Shown: positions 1 to 8,552 of the stretch, in pieces
Position numbering within the stretch: position 1 is the first letter of the stretch
How the letters are laid out: the number at the start of each line of letters is the position of its first letter
Assembly (NCBI RefSeq): GCF_000021565.1
Contig: NC_012440.1
Location: 310,001 to 374,000 of the forward strand
Direction of reading: 5' to 3'
DNA length: 64,000 nt
DNA from: Persephonella marina EX-H1
Lineage (GTDB): Bacteria; Aquificota; Aquificia; Aquificales; Hydrogenothermaceae
Position numbers and translations under genes: made by a program
The notes under the pieces: model-generated
Seen by the model: only the letters and a program-made list of their open reading frames with translations
What the model was told of the DNA's origin: nothing
Databases searched by the model: none

Positions 1-1515
1 CTGCTCTCATTAAAGCCGCAGATGGCAAGAATTATAGTTGATAGAAAGGAGTTAGAGATACCTGCTGAGAATGTTGTTGTTGGTGATATTGTTGTTGTCC
101 GTCCTGGAGAGAAGATACCTGTTGATGGTGTTGTTGTTGAAGGTGAGTGTGAGGTTGATCAATCAATGATAACAGGAGAACCTCTTCCTGTTCTCAAGAA
201 AGAGGGAGATACTGTTATAGGTGGAACCGTAAACAGGACAGGTGTGATAAAGGTAAAAGCTTTAAAAACAGGAAGGGATACAGTCTTATTCCAGATTATA
301 AAGCTGCTTTCGGAAGCCCAGGGGAAAAAACCGCCGATAGGGAGACTTGCTGACAGGATAACAGCGTATTTTGTTCCACTTGTGCTTATCTTTTCAGTTG
401 TGGTTTTTGATCTCTGGTATCTGATAGGAAATGATATTCAGCTTGGTTTTATAGCTTCAGTTTCTGTTCTTATTATTGCCTGCCCGTGTGCACTTGGTCT
501 TGCAACACCTATAGCTGTTGTTGTCTCTGTTGGAAGAGGGGCCAAAGAAGGTATGCTTATAAAAAATCCAGAGATCGTTGAGACTGTCGGGAGGGTAAAT
601 ATAGCTGTATTTGACAAAACAGGAACACTTACAGAGGGAAAGCCTTCTGTTACAGACTCAAAAGTTTATAAACAGGATTTTTTAGGCTATATCTCAGCTT
701 TACTTAAAAACAGTAATCATCCTTTATCCAGAGCTGTTTATGAGTATATAGGAGATACTGAAGGGGAGGTTAAGGATTTTCAGCAGGTTGCAGGTAAAGG
801 TGTGAAAGGTGTTGTAAATGGAAAAACTGTTGTTGTTGGAAATCTCAGGTTTTTAAAGGAGTCGGGTGTTAATACTGAAAATATCTCAAAAGGTGATCAG
901 ACCGTTGTTTACGGTGCTGTTGATGGTGAGGTTGTAGCTGAGTTTTATATATCTGACAGATTGAGGGATGAGGCGTTTTATGTTGTTAAAAAGCTTAAAG
1001 AAAGAGGTATAAAAACGGTTCTTCTGACAGGGGACAGTAAAAAAGTTGCTGAGAAAATAGGTGAAGAGCTTGGTATAGATACCGTTTATGGGGAGCTTAT
1101 GCCTGAAGAGAAATACCGGATTGTTGAGAAACTCCAAAATGAGGGCAATGTTGTTATGTTTGTTGGAGATGGGATTAATGATGCTCCATCAATGGGAAAG
1201 GCCGATGTTGGGATTGCTGTTTCTGGTGCAACTGATATAGCAAGGGAGGCTGGAGATATACTACTTCTGAAAAATGATCTCAGGCTTGTGATAAAAGGTA
1301 TAAAACTTTCAGAGGAAACATTAAAGATTATAAAACAGAATCTTTTCTGGGCTTACATATACAATATGCTTGGTATTCCTGTTGCAGGTGGAATACTTTA
1401 TCCGTTTACAGGATTTCTTCTCAAACCTGTTTTTGCAGGTATAGCTATGTCCTTCTCATCTGTATCTGTTGTATCAAATGCCTTAAGACTTCAGTTTAAA
1501 AAACTTGGAGAATAG
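1..1515 (+). CDS. copA: Copper-type P1B ATPase, C-terminal part (5' end outside window)
   Basis: Membrane pump that uses ATP to export a soft metal, most likely Cu(I). The reading frame is open to the window edge and the first visible residues already match the family, so the gene starts upstream; the in-frame ATG at 22 is internal. Visible in order: the actuator-domain TGEP motif (about residue 57), the metal-binding CPC in a membrane helix (161-163), the phosphorylated Asp of DKTGTLTEG (205), the nucleotide-binding SNHPLS motif, GDGINDAP (389-396) and two final membrane helices. CPC together with the HP motif indicates the P1B heavy-metal group (family knowledge). Cu(I) specificity is inferred, because the N-terminal metal-binding domain is not visible. 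The next gene starts 1 nt after the stop codon. Confidence 0.93.
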   Translation: MLSLKPQMARIIVDRKELEIPAENVVVGDIVVVRPGEKIPVDGVVVEGECEVDQSMITGEPLPVLKKEGDTVIGGTVNRTGVIKVKALKTGRDTVLFQIIKLLSEAQGKKPPIGRLADRITAYFVPLVLIFSVVVFDLWYLIGNDIQLGFIASVSVLIIACPCALGLATPIAVVVSVGRGAKEGMLIKNPEIVETVGRVNIAVFDKTGTLTEGKPSVTDSKVYKQDFLGYISALLKNSNHPLSRAVYEYIGDTEGEVKDFQQVAGKGVKGVVNGKTVVVGNLRFLKESGVNTENISKGDQTVVYGAVDGEVVAEFYISDRLRDEAFYVVKKLKERGIKTVLLTGDSKKVAEKIGEELGIDTVYGELMPEEKYRIVEKLQNEGNVVMFVGDGINDAPSMGKADVGIAVSGATDIAREAGDILLLKNDLRLVIKGIKLSEETLKIIKQNLFWAYIYNMLGIPVAGGILYPFTGFLLKPVFAGIAMSFSSVSVVSNALRLQFKKLGE

Positions 1516-1516
1516 T

Positions 1517-2230
1517 ATGGATATACTAAAAACACTTTCAAGAAAGCCTTTTTCTGTTGTAGGTCACAGGGGAGCGAAAGGAAGAAGACCAGAAAACACT
1601 GTCTCTGCTATAAAGTTTGCTATAGATTGCGGCGCTGATATTGTTGAGGTTGATGTAAGATCAACAAGGGATGGGGAGCTTATACTTCTTCATGATCCTG
1701 ATTTTAAAAGGGTATCCGGAAAGGAGATATCTCCATCGCAGCTTGATTTCAGATCTATAAGGGAGAGTATAACAGTTTATGGAGAACCTGTTGCAACGCT
1801 TGATGAGGCTTTAGAAACTGTTAAGGATAAAATCTGTATATTTGTTGAGATAAAAGAGATAGATACTGTTGAGAAGGTGATGGACAGGATCAGAACTTTT
1901 AAATGTGAAAATCAGACAGCAGTAATATCCTTCTATGAGGAGGCTTTATCAAGAGTAAAAGAGATAAACCCACAAATAACAACAGGTCTTATATACGCCA
2001 AACCTCCTGGAAAGATAATAGAGGCAAAGAAGTTAAAAGCAGATATAGTTCTTCCAGGTTACTGGCTTGCAACAGAAAAAGCTGTCAGCTTTGCCCACAG
2101 GATGGGTCTTAAGGTTGTTTCATGGGTTATAAATGATGAGGAGCATTTAAGATTGGCTGTATCAAGGAAGATTGATGCTGTTGCCACAGATTACCCTGAT
2201 CTGATTGTGAAGCTTAGAGAGAAGTTCTGA
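1517..2230 (+). CDS. ugpQ: Glycerophosphodiester phosphodiesterase
   Basis: Hydrolyses glycerophosphodiesters to glycerol-3-phosphate and an alcohol, so it recycles phospholipid head groups. The 237 residues fit the short cytoplasmic type. Visible motifs are GHRG (His17, catalytic), PENT (25-28), the metal-ligand pair in VEVDV (Glu44, Asp46) and LLHDPD (His59). I chose the ATG at 1517 because GGAG lies 5 nt upstream; an in-frame TTG at 1505 would overlap the ATPase gene and lacks a binding site. There is no signal peptide. The gene probably shares a transcript with the copper ATPase, but no functional link is evident. Confidence 0.9.
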   Translation: MDILKTLSRKPFSVVGHRGAKGRRPENTVSAIKFAIDCGADIVEVDVRSTRDGELILLHDPDFKRVSGKEISPSQLDFRSIRESITVYGEPVATLDEALETVKDKICIFVEIKEIDTVEKVMDRIRTFKCENQTAVISFYEEALSRVKEINPQITTGLIYAKPPGKIIEAKKLKADIVLPGYWLATEKAVSFAHRMGLKVVSWVINDEEHLRLAVSRKIDAVATDYPDLIVKLREKF

Positions 2231-2272
2231 TATAATAATTTTCTAATTTCTATAAATTTATCCGGAGGATCC

Positions 2273-3418
2273 ATGTTTATAAAGGAGAGACTTTTTACAC
2301 CTGGACCTGTTCCATTACCTCCACAGGTTATTAAGGCACTTGGACAGCAGATAATACACCATAGAACACCTGAGTTTACACAGATCTTTTTAGAAGCAAG
2401 GGAAAATCTTCAGAAGCTTTTAAAAACAGAAAGGGATGTTATTATGTTTGCCTCTTCGGGGACAGGGGCTATGGAGGCTTCGGTGGCCAACTTTTTCAGG
2501 AAAGGCGATAGAGTTCTCATTATAAACGCAGGTAAGTTTGGACAGAGATGGAAGGAGCTTGCGTCCGTTTACCAGCTTAAGATAGTTGATTATGAGATAG
2601 AGTGGGGAAAAACCTACGATAAAGAGAGGATATTACAGATCATCTCTGAATTTCCCGATATTAAAGGTATATTTGTACAGCATTCTGAAACATCAACAAC
2701 AACATACCATGATGTAAAATACCTTGGGGATATAGCAAAGAAGCTTGATGACTGTCTTCTTGTCGTTGACGGTATCACATCTGTAGGTGTTTATCAGGTT
2801 TATCCTGAGGAGCTTGGTATTGATGTTCTTGTTACAGGATCCCAGAAAGCATTAATGCTTCCTCCAGGACTTTCTGTTCTTTACTTCAGTGAAAAAGCTG
2901 AAGAGAGAGCTTCAAAATCTGATATGCCGAGATACTACTTTGATGTTTTGAAAGAGGCAAAAAAACAGTCTAAAGGACAGACAGCTTACACACCTGCGAT
3001 CAACCTGATTATAGCTCTGAATGAGAGTCTGAAGCTCATTCTTGGAGAAGGTCTGGATAATCTTGAGGAGAGACACAGGATAATGGCTGAAGCAACAAGG
3101 GAGGCTGTTAAAGAGATAGGTCTTAAGCTCCTGTCTGAAAGTCCATCAAACTCTGCAACAGGTGTTTACTCACCTGCAGGTATAGATGCTGATCAGCTTA
3201 GAAAAGAGCTGTTAAAACTTGGCTTCAGAGTTGCAGGAGGACAGGATCATCTTAAAGGAAAGATATTCAGGATAGCACATATGGGATACTTTGATTTTAT
3301 GGATGTTGTTCAGGTTATAGCAGGCCTTGAGATGGCTTTAAAAAGAATAGGTTATGAGATAGAGATAGGTAAAGGTGTTAGAAAAGCTCAGGAAGTTATA
3401 CTGGAAAATTTAGGTTAA
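2273..3418 (+). CDS. Class V aminotransferase (serine/alanine-glyoxylate or phosphoserine type)
   Basis: PLP-dependent aminotransferase of 381 residues, the usual length for the alanine-glyoxylate/serine-pyruvate group. It opens with the LFTPGPVPLPP motif, carries SSGTGAMEAS (61-70) for cofactor phosphate binding, VVDGITS (Asp166 faces the pyridine nitrogen) and GSQKALMLPPG (Lys192 forms the Schiff base). A GGAGG site precedes the ATG. The gene is 17 nt upstream of a PspA-like phosphoserine phosphatase, so it may make phosphoserine or interconvert serine and glyoxylate. The family call is firm; the substrate is inference. Proteins of this group have also been annotated as soluble hydrogenase small subunits, which the aminotransferase motifs argue against here. 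Confidence 0.88.
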   Translation: MFIKERLFTPGPVPLPPQVIKALGQQIIHHRTPEFTQIFLEARENLQKLLKTERDVIMFASSGTGAMEASVANFFRKGDRVLIINAGKFGQRWKELASVYQLKIVDYEIEWGKTYDKERILQIISEFPDIKGIFVQHSETSTTTYHDVKYLGDIAKKLDDCLLVVDGITSVGVYQVYPEELGIDVLVTGSQKALMLPPGLSVLYFSEKAEERASKSDMPRYYFDVLKEAKKQSKGQTAYTPAINLIIALNESLKLILGEGLDNLEERHRIMAEATREAVKEIGLKLLSESPSNSATGVYSPAGIDADQLRKELLKLGFRVAGGQDHLKGKIFRIAHMGYFDFMDVVQVIAGLEMALKRIGYEIEIGKGVRKAQEVILENLG

Positions 3419-3435
3419 AGGAGGTTTTGCTTTAG

Positions 3436-4074
3436 ATGGCAGTAAGGATTATATATGTGAGACATGCAGAGAGCCTGTGGAACCCTATAGGAAAGTATCA
3501 GGGAAGACTTGATCCCGAGCTGAGCGAAAGAGGTCACAAACAGGCTGAACTTCTAGCGAAGATACTGAAAAAATACGAACCATCAGCACTTTACTCAAGC
3601 CCTTTAAAAAGAACTTATATGACAGCTGAGTACATATCTAAGGAGCTTGATCTTCCAATAAATATAGATGAGGATATTATAGAGATAGACCACGGTGAGT
3701 GGTCTGGAATGCTTGTTGAAGAGGTTAAGGAAAAATACCCTGATCTATTCAGACAGTGGCTTTATGAACCTGAAACGATAAAATTCCCACATGGGGAAAC
3801 ACTTATAGATGTTTACAACAGGGTAAAAAGGTTTCAGGAGAGAATGCTTGAGAAACATGAGGGTGAGACCATCATAGCTGTTTCTCATACAGTTCCTATA
3901 AGAGCTTCATTTGTGGCAGGACTTGATCTTCCACTTGCTAAGTTCTGGAGTTTTGGGTGTGATAACGCTTCATACTCAATACTAGATTATGAGAAGGTAA
4001 GACCTATTCTTTACAAACTTAACAACACATACTTTTTAGGTGACCTTTTTATACCTGCTTTAGATGCACTTTAA
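3436..4074 (+). CDS. pspA: Histidine phosphatase superfamily protein, probable metal-independent phosphoserine phosphatase
   Basis: The 212-residue protein carries the RHAES phosphohistidine motif (His10), LDPELSERG, SSPLKRTYMTA, an acid residue in IDHGEWSG and the second histidine in AVSHTVPI near residue 150. These mark the phosphoglycerate-mutase-like histidine phosphatases. In the related Hydrogenobacter thermophilus such a protein, PspA, is a cofactor- and metal-independent phosphoserine phosphatase that makes serine (established knowledge). The upstream aminotransferase gene supports that role. Mutase or alpha-ribazole phosphatase activity are the main alternatives. AAGGAGG occurs just before the ATG, with a rather long spacer. 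Confidence 0.82.
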   Translation: MAVRIIYVRHAESLWNPIGKYQGRLDPELSERGHKQAELLAKILKKYEPSALYSSPLKRTYMTAEYISKELDLPINIDEDIIEIDHGEWSGMLVEEVKEKYPDLFRQWLYEPETIKFPHGETLIDVYNRVKRFQERMLEKHEGETIIAVSHTVPIRASFVAGLDLPLAKFWSFGCDNASYSILDYEKVRPILYKLNNTYFLGDLFIPALDAL

Positions 4075-4081
4075 GGAGAAG

Positions 4082-5344
4082 ATGTTGAATATAGACATCC
4101 CAGCTGGTGTTAGGGTTTACAATAGGATAGAAACATCGCAGATAAAATACATTCAGGACAGGATATCTGAGATATTTGAAAGATGGGGATATGAAGAGAT
4201 AACACTGCCATCTTTTGAGTTTTTTAGCGTTCACAGCAGAGGTTTTGGAGAGGAGATAGAGAACAGGGCTTTTAAGTTTATTGATAGAAACAGTGGAGAG
4301 ATACTAACATTAAGGGCTGACTTTACATCACAGATAGCGAGATACTTTGCCTCATTAAAAAAGAAGACCGTTCCAAAGAGGTATTACTACAGTGGCGATA
4401 TTTTCAGGTATGTGATTCCTAAAGCTGACAGGCTGTGGGAAAGAAAACAGATGGGAGTTGAGCTTATAGGTGTTAAAGAACTGGAAGCTGATGCTGAGGT
4501 TATAGCTGTTGCTGTTCAGTCACTTGAAAATCTCGGTATAAAAAATTACCAGATTGATATTAACAATGTGAAGATATTTGACACTGTAAAAGATCTGCTC
4601 GGTCTTGACAGGGAAAGTTTTATAACGTTTATGGATTATGTCAGGAAGAGGGAAGTATACAGTATAGAGAGATTTATATCTGATTTTGATGTAGAAGATA
4701 GGCTTAAAGAGTTTGTAGTTCGTATCCCCGAGATACAGGGAGATATAACTGTAATACAGAATCTTAAGGAAGAGCTAAAAGATTTTCCTGAACTTATAAA
4801 ATCTCTGGAGAGTATTGAGAAGGTTTACAATATACTTTCAGACTACGGTATATCTGACAGGGTTATATTTGATATTGGTGAACCGAAGGAGTTCTCATAC
4901 TACACAGGTATCGTTTTTGAGATCTTTATCAGGGATTACTCCAGACCAATAGGACAGGGTGGAAGATACGACAGCCTGATATCAAAGTATGATGGAAATA
5001 TTCCTGCAACAGGATTTGCTTTTGATCTGCTCAATATATGGGAATATATGAAACTTTCAGGTAGAATACATGAGATTAAGAAGAAGGATTTTTTCATAAT
5101 AGATCTTACACGGGAAAAAAGATCAGCTTACAGAATTGGAAAGATACTCAGAGAGAAAGGTTACTCTGTAGGAAGGGATATAGTTAAAAGGGAGTTTAAA
5201 AAATCCCTGGAGTTCGCTTTTGAAGAGGGTTACAGTAAGGCCATCGTAATAGGACTGGACAGCACAGAAAAAGACATATATATTTATTCATCTATGGACA
5301 GTTTTGAAAAACTGAATTTAGAGGAGTTTTTGAGAAAAATATAG
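4082..5344 (+). CDS. hisZ: ATP phosphoribosyltransferase regulatory subunit
   Basis: Histidyl-tRNA-synthetase-like protein of 420 residues that acts as regulatory partner of short-form HisG in the first step of histidine synthesis. It has class II synthetase core segments (YEEITLPSFE, LTLRADFTSQIAR, YYYSGDIFRY, QMGVELIG, YYTGIVFEIF, GGRYDSL). LTLRADFT replaces the LRPEGT-like motif of true HisS, which points to HisZ. There are three candidate starts: ATG 4064 (overlaps pspA, no site), ATG 4082 (GGAG 3 nt upstream) and TTG 4085 (better spacing). I chose 4082. The call implies that a short HisG is encoded elsewhere in the genome; hisIE of the same pathway lies at 20.5-21.1 kb. Confidence 0.87.
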   Translation: MLNIDIPAGVRVYNRIETSQIKYIQDRISEIFERWGYEEITLPSFEFFSVHSRGFGEEIENRAFKFIDRNSGEILTLRADFTSQIARYFASLKKKTVPKRYYYSGDIFRYVIPKADRLWERKQMGVELIGVKELEADAEVIAVAVQSLENLGIKNYQIDINNVKIFDTVKDLLGLDRESFITFMDYVRKREVYSIERFISDFDVEDRLKEFVVRIPEIQGDITVIQNLKEELKDFPELIKSLESIEKVYNILSDYGISDRVIFDIGEPKEFSYYTGIVFEIFIRDYSRPIGQGGRYDSLISKYDGNIPATGFAFDLLNIWEYMKLSGRIHEIKKKDFFIIDLTREKRSAYRIGKILREKGYSVGRDIVKREFKKSLEFAFEEGYSKAIVIGLDSTEKDIYIYSSMDSFEKLNLEEFLRKI

Positions 5345-5383
5345 CACTAAAAGGTGCTAAATACACATAAAGGAGTAATTTTC

Positions 5384-5872
5384 ATGAAAGCCACATCAAA
5401 CAAAGTAGTATCATTTCACTACACACTTAAAGACAAGGAGACAGGTGAAGTTCTTGACAGCAGTCAGGTTCACGGCCAGCCTCTAACAGTTCTCTTTGGA
5501 GCTAACAATATCATTCCAGGTCTTGAGTCAAGAATGGAAGGTATGGAGGTTGGAGAGACAAGAACTATAGAGGTTCCTGCAGCTGAAGCTTACGGTGAGA
5601 AGGATCCAAACCTCATCCAGCAGGCACCAAGAGAGTATTTTCAGGGTGTTGAGCTTGAGAAAGGTCTTCCACTTCAGGCACAGACTCCTGAAGGACAGAT
5701 CATCAATATGATTGTTGTTGATTTTGATGAGAACACTGTAACTGTTGACCTTAACCATCCACTTGCTGGAAAGGATCTCATCTTTAAGGTTGAGGTTACA
5801 GATGTAAGGGATGCCTCACTTGAAGAGATAAAACACGGTCACGCACACGGTGAAGGCGGACACCATCATTAA
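5384..5872 (+). CDS. slyD: FKBP-type peptidyl-prolyl isomerase, SlyD-like, with His-rich tail
   Basis: Cytoplasmic prolyl isomerase and chaperone of 162 residues. It starts with the typical YTLKDKETGEVLDSS and GQPLTVLFGANNIIPGLE segments, has the insert-in-flap region around residues 65-120 (AAEAYGEKDPNLIQ onwards) and ends with AGKDLIFKVEVTDV. The C-terminus is rich in histidine (HGHAHGEGGHHH), as in SlyD proteins that bind nickel and hand it to hydrogenase maturation (known for E. coli). hypA 2.3 kb away fits that theme. The ATG at 5384 has AAAGGAG 7 nt upstream, so the in-frame ATG at 5354 is rejected. A strong terminator follows. Confidence 0.92.
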   Translation: MKATSNKVVSFHYTLKDKETGEVLDSSQVHGQPLTVLFGANNIIPGLESRMEGMEVGETRTIEVPAAEAYGEKDPNLIQQAPREYFQGVELEKGLPLQAQTPEGQIINMIVVDFDENTVTVDLNHPLAGKDLIFKVEVTDVRDASLEEIKHGHAHGEGGHHH

Positions 5873-5879
5873 ATAAACT

Positions 5880-5900
5880 GGGGCTTTTCAGCCCCATTTT
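5880..5900. terminator. Bidirectional terminator between slyD and kamA
   Basis: GGGGC (5880-5884) and GCCCC (5891-5895) form a hairpin, followed on the plus strand by ATTTTAT. It lies where slyD (+) and the kamA-like gene (-) converge and contains the kamA stop codon, so it can serve the slyD transcript and possibly both. Confidence 0.7.
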
Positions 5901-7024
5901 ATATCAGTTTTTACTATCTCTCCTTCATAATTTCTGAATACTGTTGATTTATCGTTTATCTCAACAATATACTCAGGGAGTAGAGGAACCTTTCCCTTTC
6001 CCTCGGGAAGATCAACAGCATAGGTCGGTATTCCAAGTCCAGACAGCCTTCCTCTTAGATACTCCATAATCTCTATACCTTTTTTGATATCAGTTCTGAA
6101 ATGTAAAACACCTTTTGTTGGATCGCAGAAAAAAAGGTAGTAGGGCTTTATCTTTACTCTCAGTAATGATCTCATAAGTTCTTCAATAATGTATTTATCA
6201 TCATTTATCCCTTTTAAAAGGACTGTCTGGTTTAGAACAGGTGTTCCTGTTGAGAGAATATTTTTTACAGCTTTTTTTGTCTCCTGTGTTATCTCATTTG
6301 GATGGTTAAAATGTGTTACTATCCATAACTTGTCGTATCTTTCAAAAAGCTCAAGCAGGTTCTCATCATAAAATCTGAAAGGGTTAACAACAGGTTCTCT
6401 GCTTCCTATCCTTATGATGTCAACATGCTTTATACCCTGTAACCTGCCGAGTATATAATCTAACTTTTTATTTGGAAGTGTTAAAGGATCACCACCTGAT
6501 ATAAGAACTTCCCTTATACTCCTGTTTTTCCTTATGTATTCAATCATTATATCAATATCTTTTTTAGATTTAGCTCTTTCCCCGTATATAAAGTTCCTCT
6601 TTCTCATACAGTGTCTGCAATAAACAGAACAGAAAGTTGTGACCCTGAATAGAACCCTGTCAGGATATCTGTGTGTTATACCTTCTACAGGTGATCTCTC
6701 TTCATTAAATGGATCATTACTCCCATTATTCTGGATATCGGGATCTATCTCTTCAAAGGATGGAAATATCTGTCTGAAAACAGGGTCTGTATAGTCAGGT
6801 TTTTTAACAAGGGAGATATAATACGGGGTTGTTCCAAAATGGAATACTGGGGAGACCTTCTGGAATATCTCCTTCTTTTTTTTGTCTATACTGAAGACCT
6901 TTTCTAATTCCTGAATACTTTTTATTCTGTTTTTTAACTGCCATTTCCAGTTATTCCAGAGATTTTCATCTATATCTTTCCACAGATCAAACCTCTGCCA
7001 GTATCTTTCAGGAAGGAAGTTCAT
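5888..7024 (-). CDS. kamA: KamA/YodO-family radical SAM lysine 2,3-aminomutase
   Basis: Radical SAM and PLP enzyme of 378 residues. The CSVYCRHC motif (Cys132, Cys136, Cys139) binds the 4Fe-4S cluster. SGGDPLTLP (about 197-205) is the glycine-rich SAM segment, and the Lys in GKGKVPLLPEY near residue 346 should bind PLP. The N-terminal WxNWKWQLKNR region matches KamA. Members make beta-lysine from lysine for osmolyte or antibiotic use, and the shorter EpmB proteins act on elongation factor P. Length and motifs favour the KamA side, but I see no partner gene that decides the role. The ATG follows the stop of the upstream gene directly, with GGAGAG as binding site, so the two are translationally linked. 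Confidence 0.85.
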   Translation of the reverse strand: MNFLPERYWQRFDLWKDIDENLWNNWKWQLKNRIKSIQELEKVFSIDKKKKEIFQKVSPVFHFGTTPYYISLVKKPDYTDPVFRQIFPSFEEIDPDIQNNGSNDPFNEERSPVEGITHRYPDRVLFRVTTFCSVYCRHCMRKRNFIYGERAKSKKDIDIMIEYIRKNRSIREVLISGGDPLTLPNKKLDYILGRLQGIKHVDIIRIGSREPVVNPFRFYDENLLELFERYDKLWIVTHFNHPNEITQETKKAVKNILSTGTPVLNQTVLLKGINDDKYIIEELMRSLLRVKIKPYYLFFCDPTKGVLHFRTDIKKGIEIMEYLRGRLSGLGIPTYAVDLPEGKGKVPLLPEYIVEINDKSTVFRNYEGEIVKTDIKWG

Positions 7025-7435
7025 CTACTCTCCACGTAATGTGTGTATGATGATCTCATTACTGATAAGGTTTGTTATAACTGTGGTAAGGTAGAGAAAT
7101 ATATAGACTGTTGCTATTCTCTCATTATCCCTTACAAGCAGGTATGACCTTAAAGCCAGTATCAGCAGGAATAAACCAGTAAGAAGTGTTCCTGTTACAA
7201 TATGGAAGCTGAATCTATTTATGTTCTCACTTGCGGCCTTCAGGTAGTTATACTCTATAAATCCTGTAAAACCTGCAAGTAATGCGAGAATACTGCCGAG
7301 TATAACAAGGTATCCAGAAAACTTAAAGAGAATATCCTTATGAGATATTAATGCTCCTATCTCAAAAAACAGACCAAGCAGTGGTATCAGTACTCCAAAC
7401 CTACCGAAGAAAGCATGAACAAGATTGAGTTCCAA
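7025..7435 (-). CDS. Four-helix membrane protein resembling DUF2231
   Basis: The 136-residue hydrophobic protein has about four predicted membrane helices (residues 10-30, 38-60, 79-98, 106-127), and His residues lie at positions 7, 77 and 131. Pattern and length resemble the DUF2231 membrane family, whose function is unknown to me. The start is TTG at 7435 with GGAG 6 nt upstream. The stop codon abuts the start codon of the KamA-like gene, so they form a two-gene unit. No role can be given from sequence alone. Confidence 0.7.
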   Translation of the reverse strand: MELNLVHAFFGRFGVLIPLLGLFFEIGALISHKDILFKFSGYLVILGSILALLAGFTGFIEYNYLKAASENINRFSFHIVTGTLLTGLFLLILALRSYLLVRDNERIATVYIFLYLTTVITNLISNEIIIHTLRGE

Positions 7436-7512
7436 AATCAGCTCCGCTGTTATTTTTATGATAAATTTTAATTATAAAAATTTAGAATGTAAAAACAAGG
7501 GGATATATCATA
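7436..7512. promoter_or_regulatory. Divergent A+T-rich intergenic region
   Basis: These 77 bp separate the leftward kamA unit from the rightward LOG-like gene and must hold both promoters. The stretch around 7452-7485 is almost pure A/T with several TATAAA/TATAAT-like hexamers. I cannot assign a single -35/-10 pair with confidence. Confidence 0.35.
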
Positions 7513-7953
7513 ATGAAGCAGGTAACTGTAATAGGAGGATCGCAGGTAAACAGAAACTCAGATGAGTATATATTCGCCTATAAACTTGGTAAACTCCTTG
7601 CTGAGAATGGCTGTATCGTTGTTTGCGGTGGAAGGACTGGTGTGATGGAGGCTGTCTGCAAAGGAGCTAAAGAATCTGGTGGAACGACAGTTGGCATTAT
7701 GCCTTCTTATGAAGGTTATGAGGCAAACCCTTATGTTGATATAAAGATAAATACAGGTATGAACTGGAACAGGAATCCTATAGTTGTTGCCTCAGGCGAT
7801 CCTGTTATAGCTGTAGGTGGAAATTACGGGACACTTTCAGAGATAGCATACGCTTTTATCCTTGGAAAGAGGGTTTTAGGTTATAAAACACATAAGATTG
7901 AAGGGATTATTACTGTCAATAAACCTGAGGATGTTCTGGAATTTTTAAGATAA
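7513..7953 (+). CDS. LOG/TIGR00725-type nucleotide-binding Rossmann protein
   Basis: The 146-residue protein belongs to the 'lysine decarboxylase-like' fold that includes LOG cytokinin-activating phosphoribohydrolases. It shows VTVIGGSQV at the N-terminus, VVCGGRTGVMEAVCKGA (about 36-52), VGIMPS and AVGGNYGTLSEIAYA (about 106-120). The last motif is a variant of the PGGxGTxxE nucleotide site, with VGGNYGT in place of PGGxGT. The likely activity is hydrolysis of nucleoside monophosphates, but this subgroup is uncharacterised as far as I know. It stands alone, with two leftward tRNA genes immediately downstream. Confidence 0.78.
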   Translation: MKQVTVIGGSQVNRNSDEYIFAYKLGKLLAENGCIVVCGGRTGVMEAVCKGAKESGGTTVGIMPSYEGYEANPYVDIKINTGMNWNRNPIVVASGDPVIAVGGNYGTLSEIAYAFILGKRVLGYKTHKIEGIITVNKPEDVLEFLR

Positions 7954-7954
7954 A

Positions 7955-8029
<75 letters not shown>

Positions 8030-8030
8030 A

Positions 8031-8106
8031 TGGTGAGCCGCCTGGGGGTCGAACCCAGGACCACCGGTTTAAAAGACCGGTGCTCTACCAACTGAGCTAG
8101 CGGCTC
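8031..8106 (-). tRNA. tRNA-Lys (anticodon TTT), CCA encoded
   Basis: A 76-nt cloverleaf on the minus strand: acceptor GAGCCGC/GCGGCTC, D-arm with AGCTCAGTTGGTAGAGC, anticodon stem CCGGT/ACCGG with loop CTTTTAA (TTT), T-loop GTTCGACCC, discriminator A and a genomic CCA. Unlike the adjacent tRNA-Glu, the CCA end is encoded. Confidence 0.95.
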
Positions 8107-8122
8107 ATAAAAACAGAAAAAT

Positions 8123-8151
8123 ATTATATGTGTAATTACGGTTATTGTCAA
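8123..8151 (-). promoter_or_regulatory. Near-perfect sigma-70 promoter for the tRNA-Lys/tRNA-Glu unit
   Basis: On the minus strand TTGACA (8151-8146), a 17-bp spacer and TATAAT (8128-8123) reproduce the bacterial consensus exactly. Predicted transcription starts about 10 nt before the tRNA-Lys 5' end at 8106. This is the best promoter in the window and shows that the housekeeping sigma factor uses the standard consensus here. Confidence 0.88.
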
Positions 8152-8207
8152 CCGCTGTTTATGTTAAAATTTAGGTTTATCTGACAAAATTACTGAAGGT
8201 GTTTATC

Positions 8208-8552
8208 TTGCATGAGTTTTCTATTGTTCAGAGCTTGTTAGACCTTATTGAGAAGAATGTGAGAGAAAATAACGGGAAGTATGTAACAAAGGTTGTTGTC
8301 AAAATTGGGAAGATGTCCGGTGTTGAGCCTCATCTTCTAAAAATAGCCTTTGATACATTCAAAGAGGGAACTGTATGTGAAAAAGCCAGAATGGAGATGA
8401 TAGTACAGGATGTTATCGCAAGATGTAAAAGCTGTGGTAAAGAGTTTACAGTTGATAATTACAGCTTTGTCTGCCCCGGGTGTGAAGGGACAGACATTGA
8501 TATTGTAGATGGAGAGGATATGTATCTTATAAGTCTTGAGATGGAAGTCTGA
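8208..8552 (+). CDS. hypA: Hydrogenase/urease nickel incorporation protein HypA
   Basis: Delivers nickel, together with HypB, to [NiFe]-hydrogenase during maturation. The 114-residue protein begins MHEFSIVQSL, in which His2 is the nickel ligand, and has the structural zinc site CKSC/CPGC (Cys73, Cys76, Cys89, Cys92). This start requires the TTG at 8208 (GAAGGTG 6 nt upstream); the in-frame GTG at 8199 would bury His2 and is rejected. No hydrogenase gene is in the window. The stop is directly adjacent to the stop of the convergent polyferredoxin gene. Confidence 0.93.
   Translation: MHEFSIVQSLLDLIEKNVRENNGKYVTKVVVKIGKMSGVEPHLLKIAFDTFKEGTVCEKARMEMIVQDVIARCKSCGKEFTVDNYSFVCPGCEGTDIDIVDGEDMYLISLEMEV

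Noticed and set aside
8199-8207. Start of hypA at the upstream GTG
   Set aside because: It would place residues before the MHE sequence whose His2 binds nickel; the TTG at 8208 has a correctly spaced GAAGGTG.
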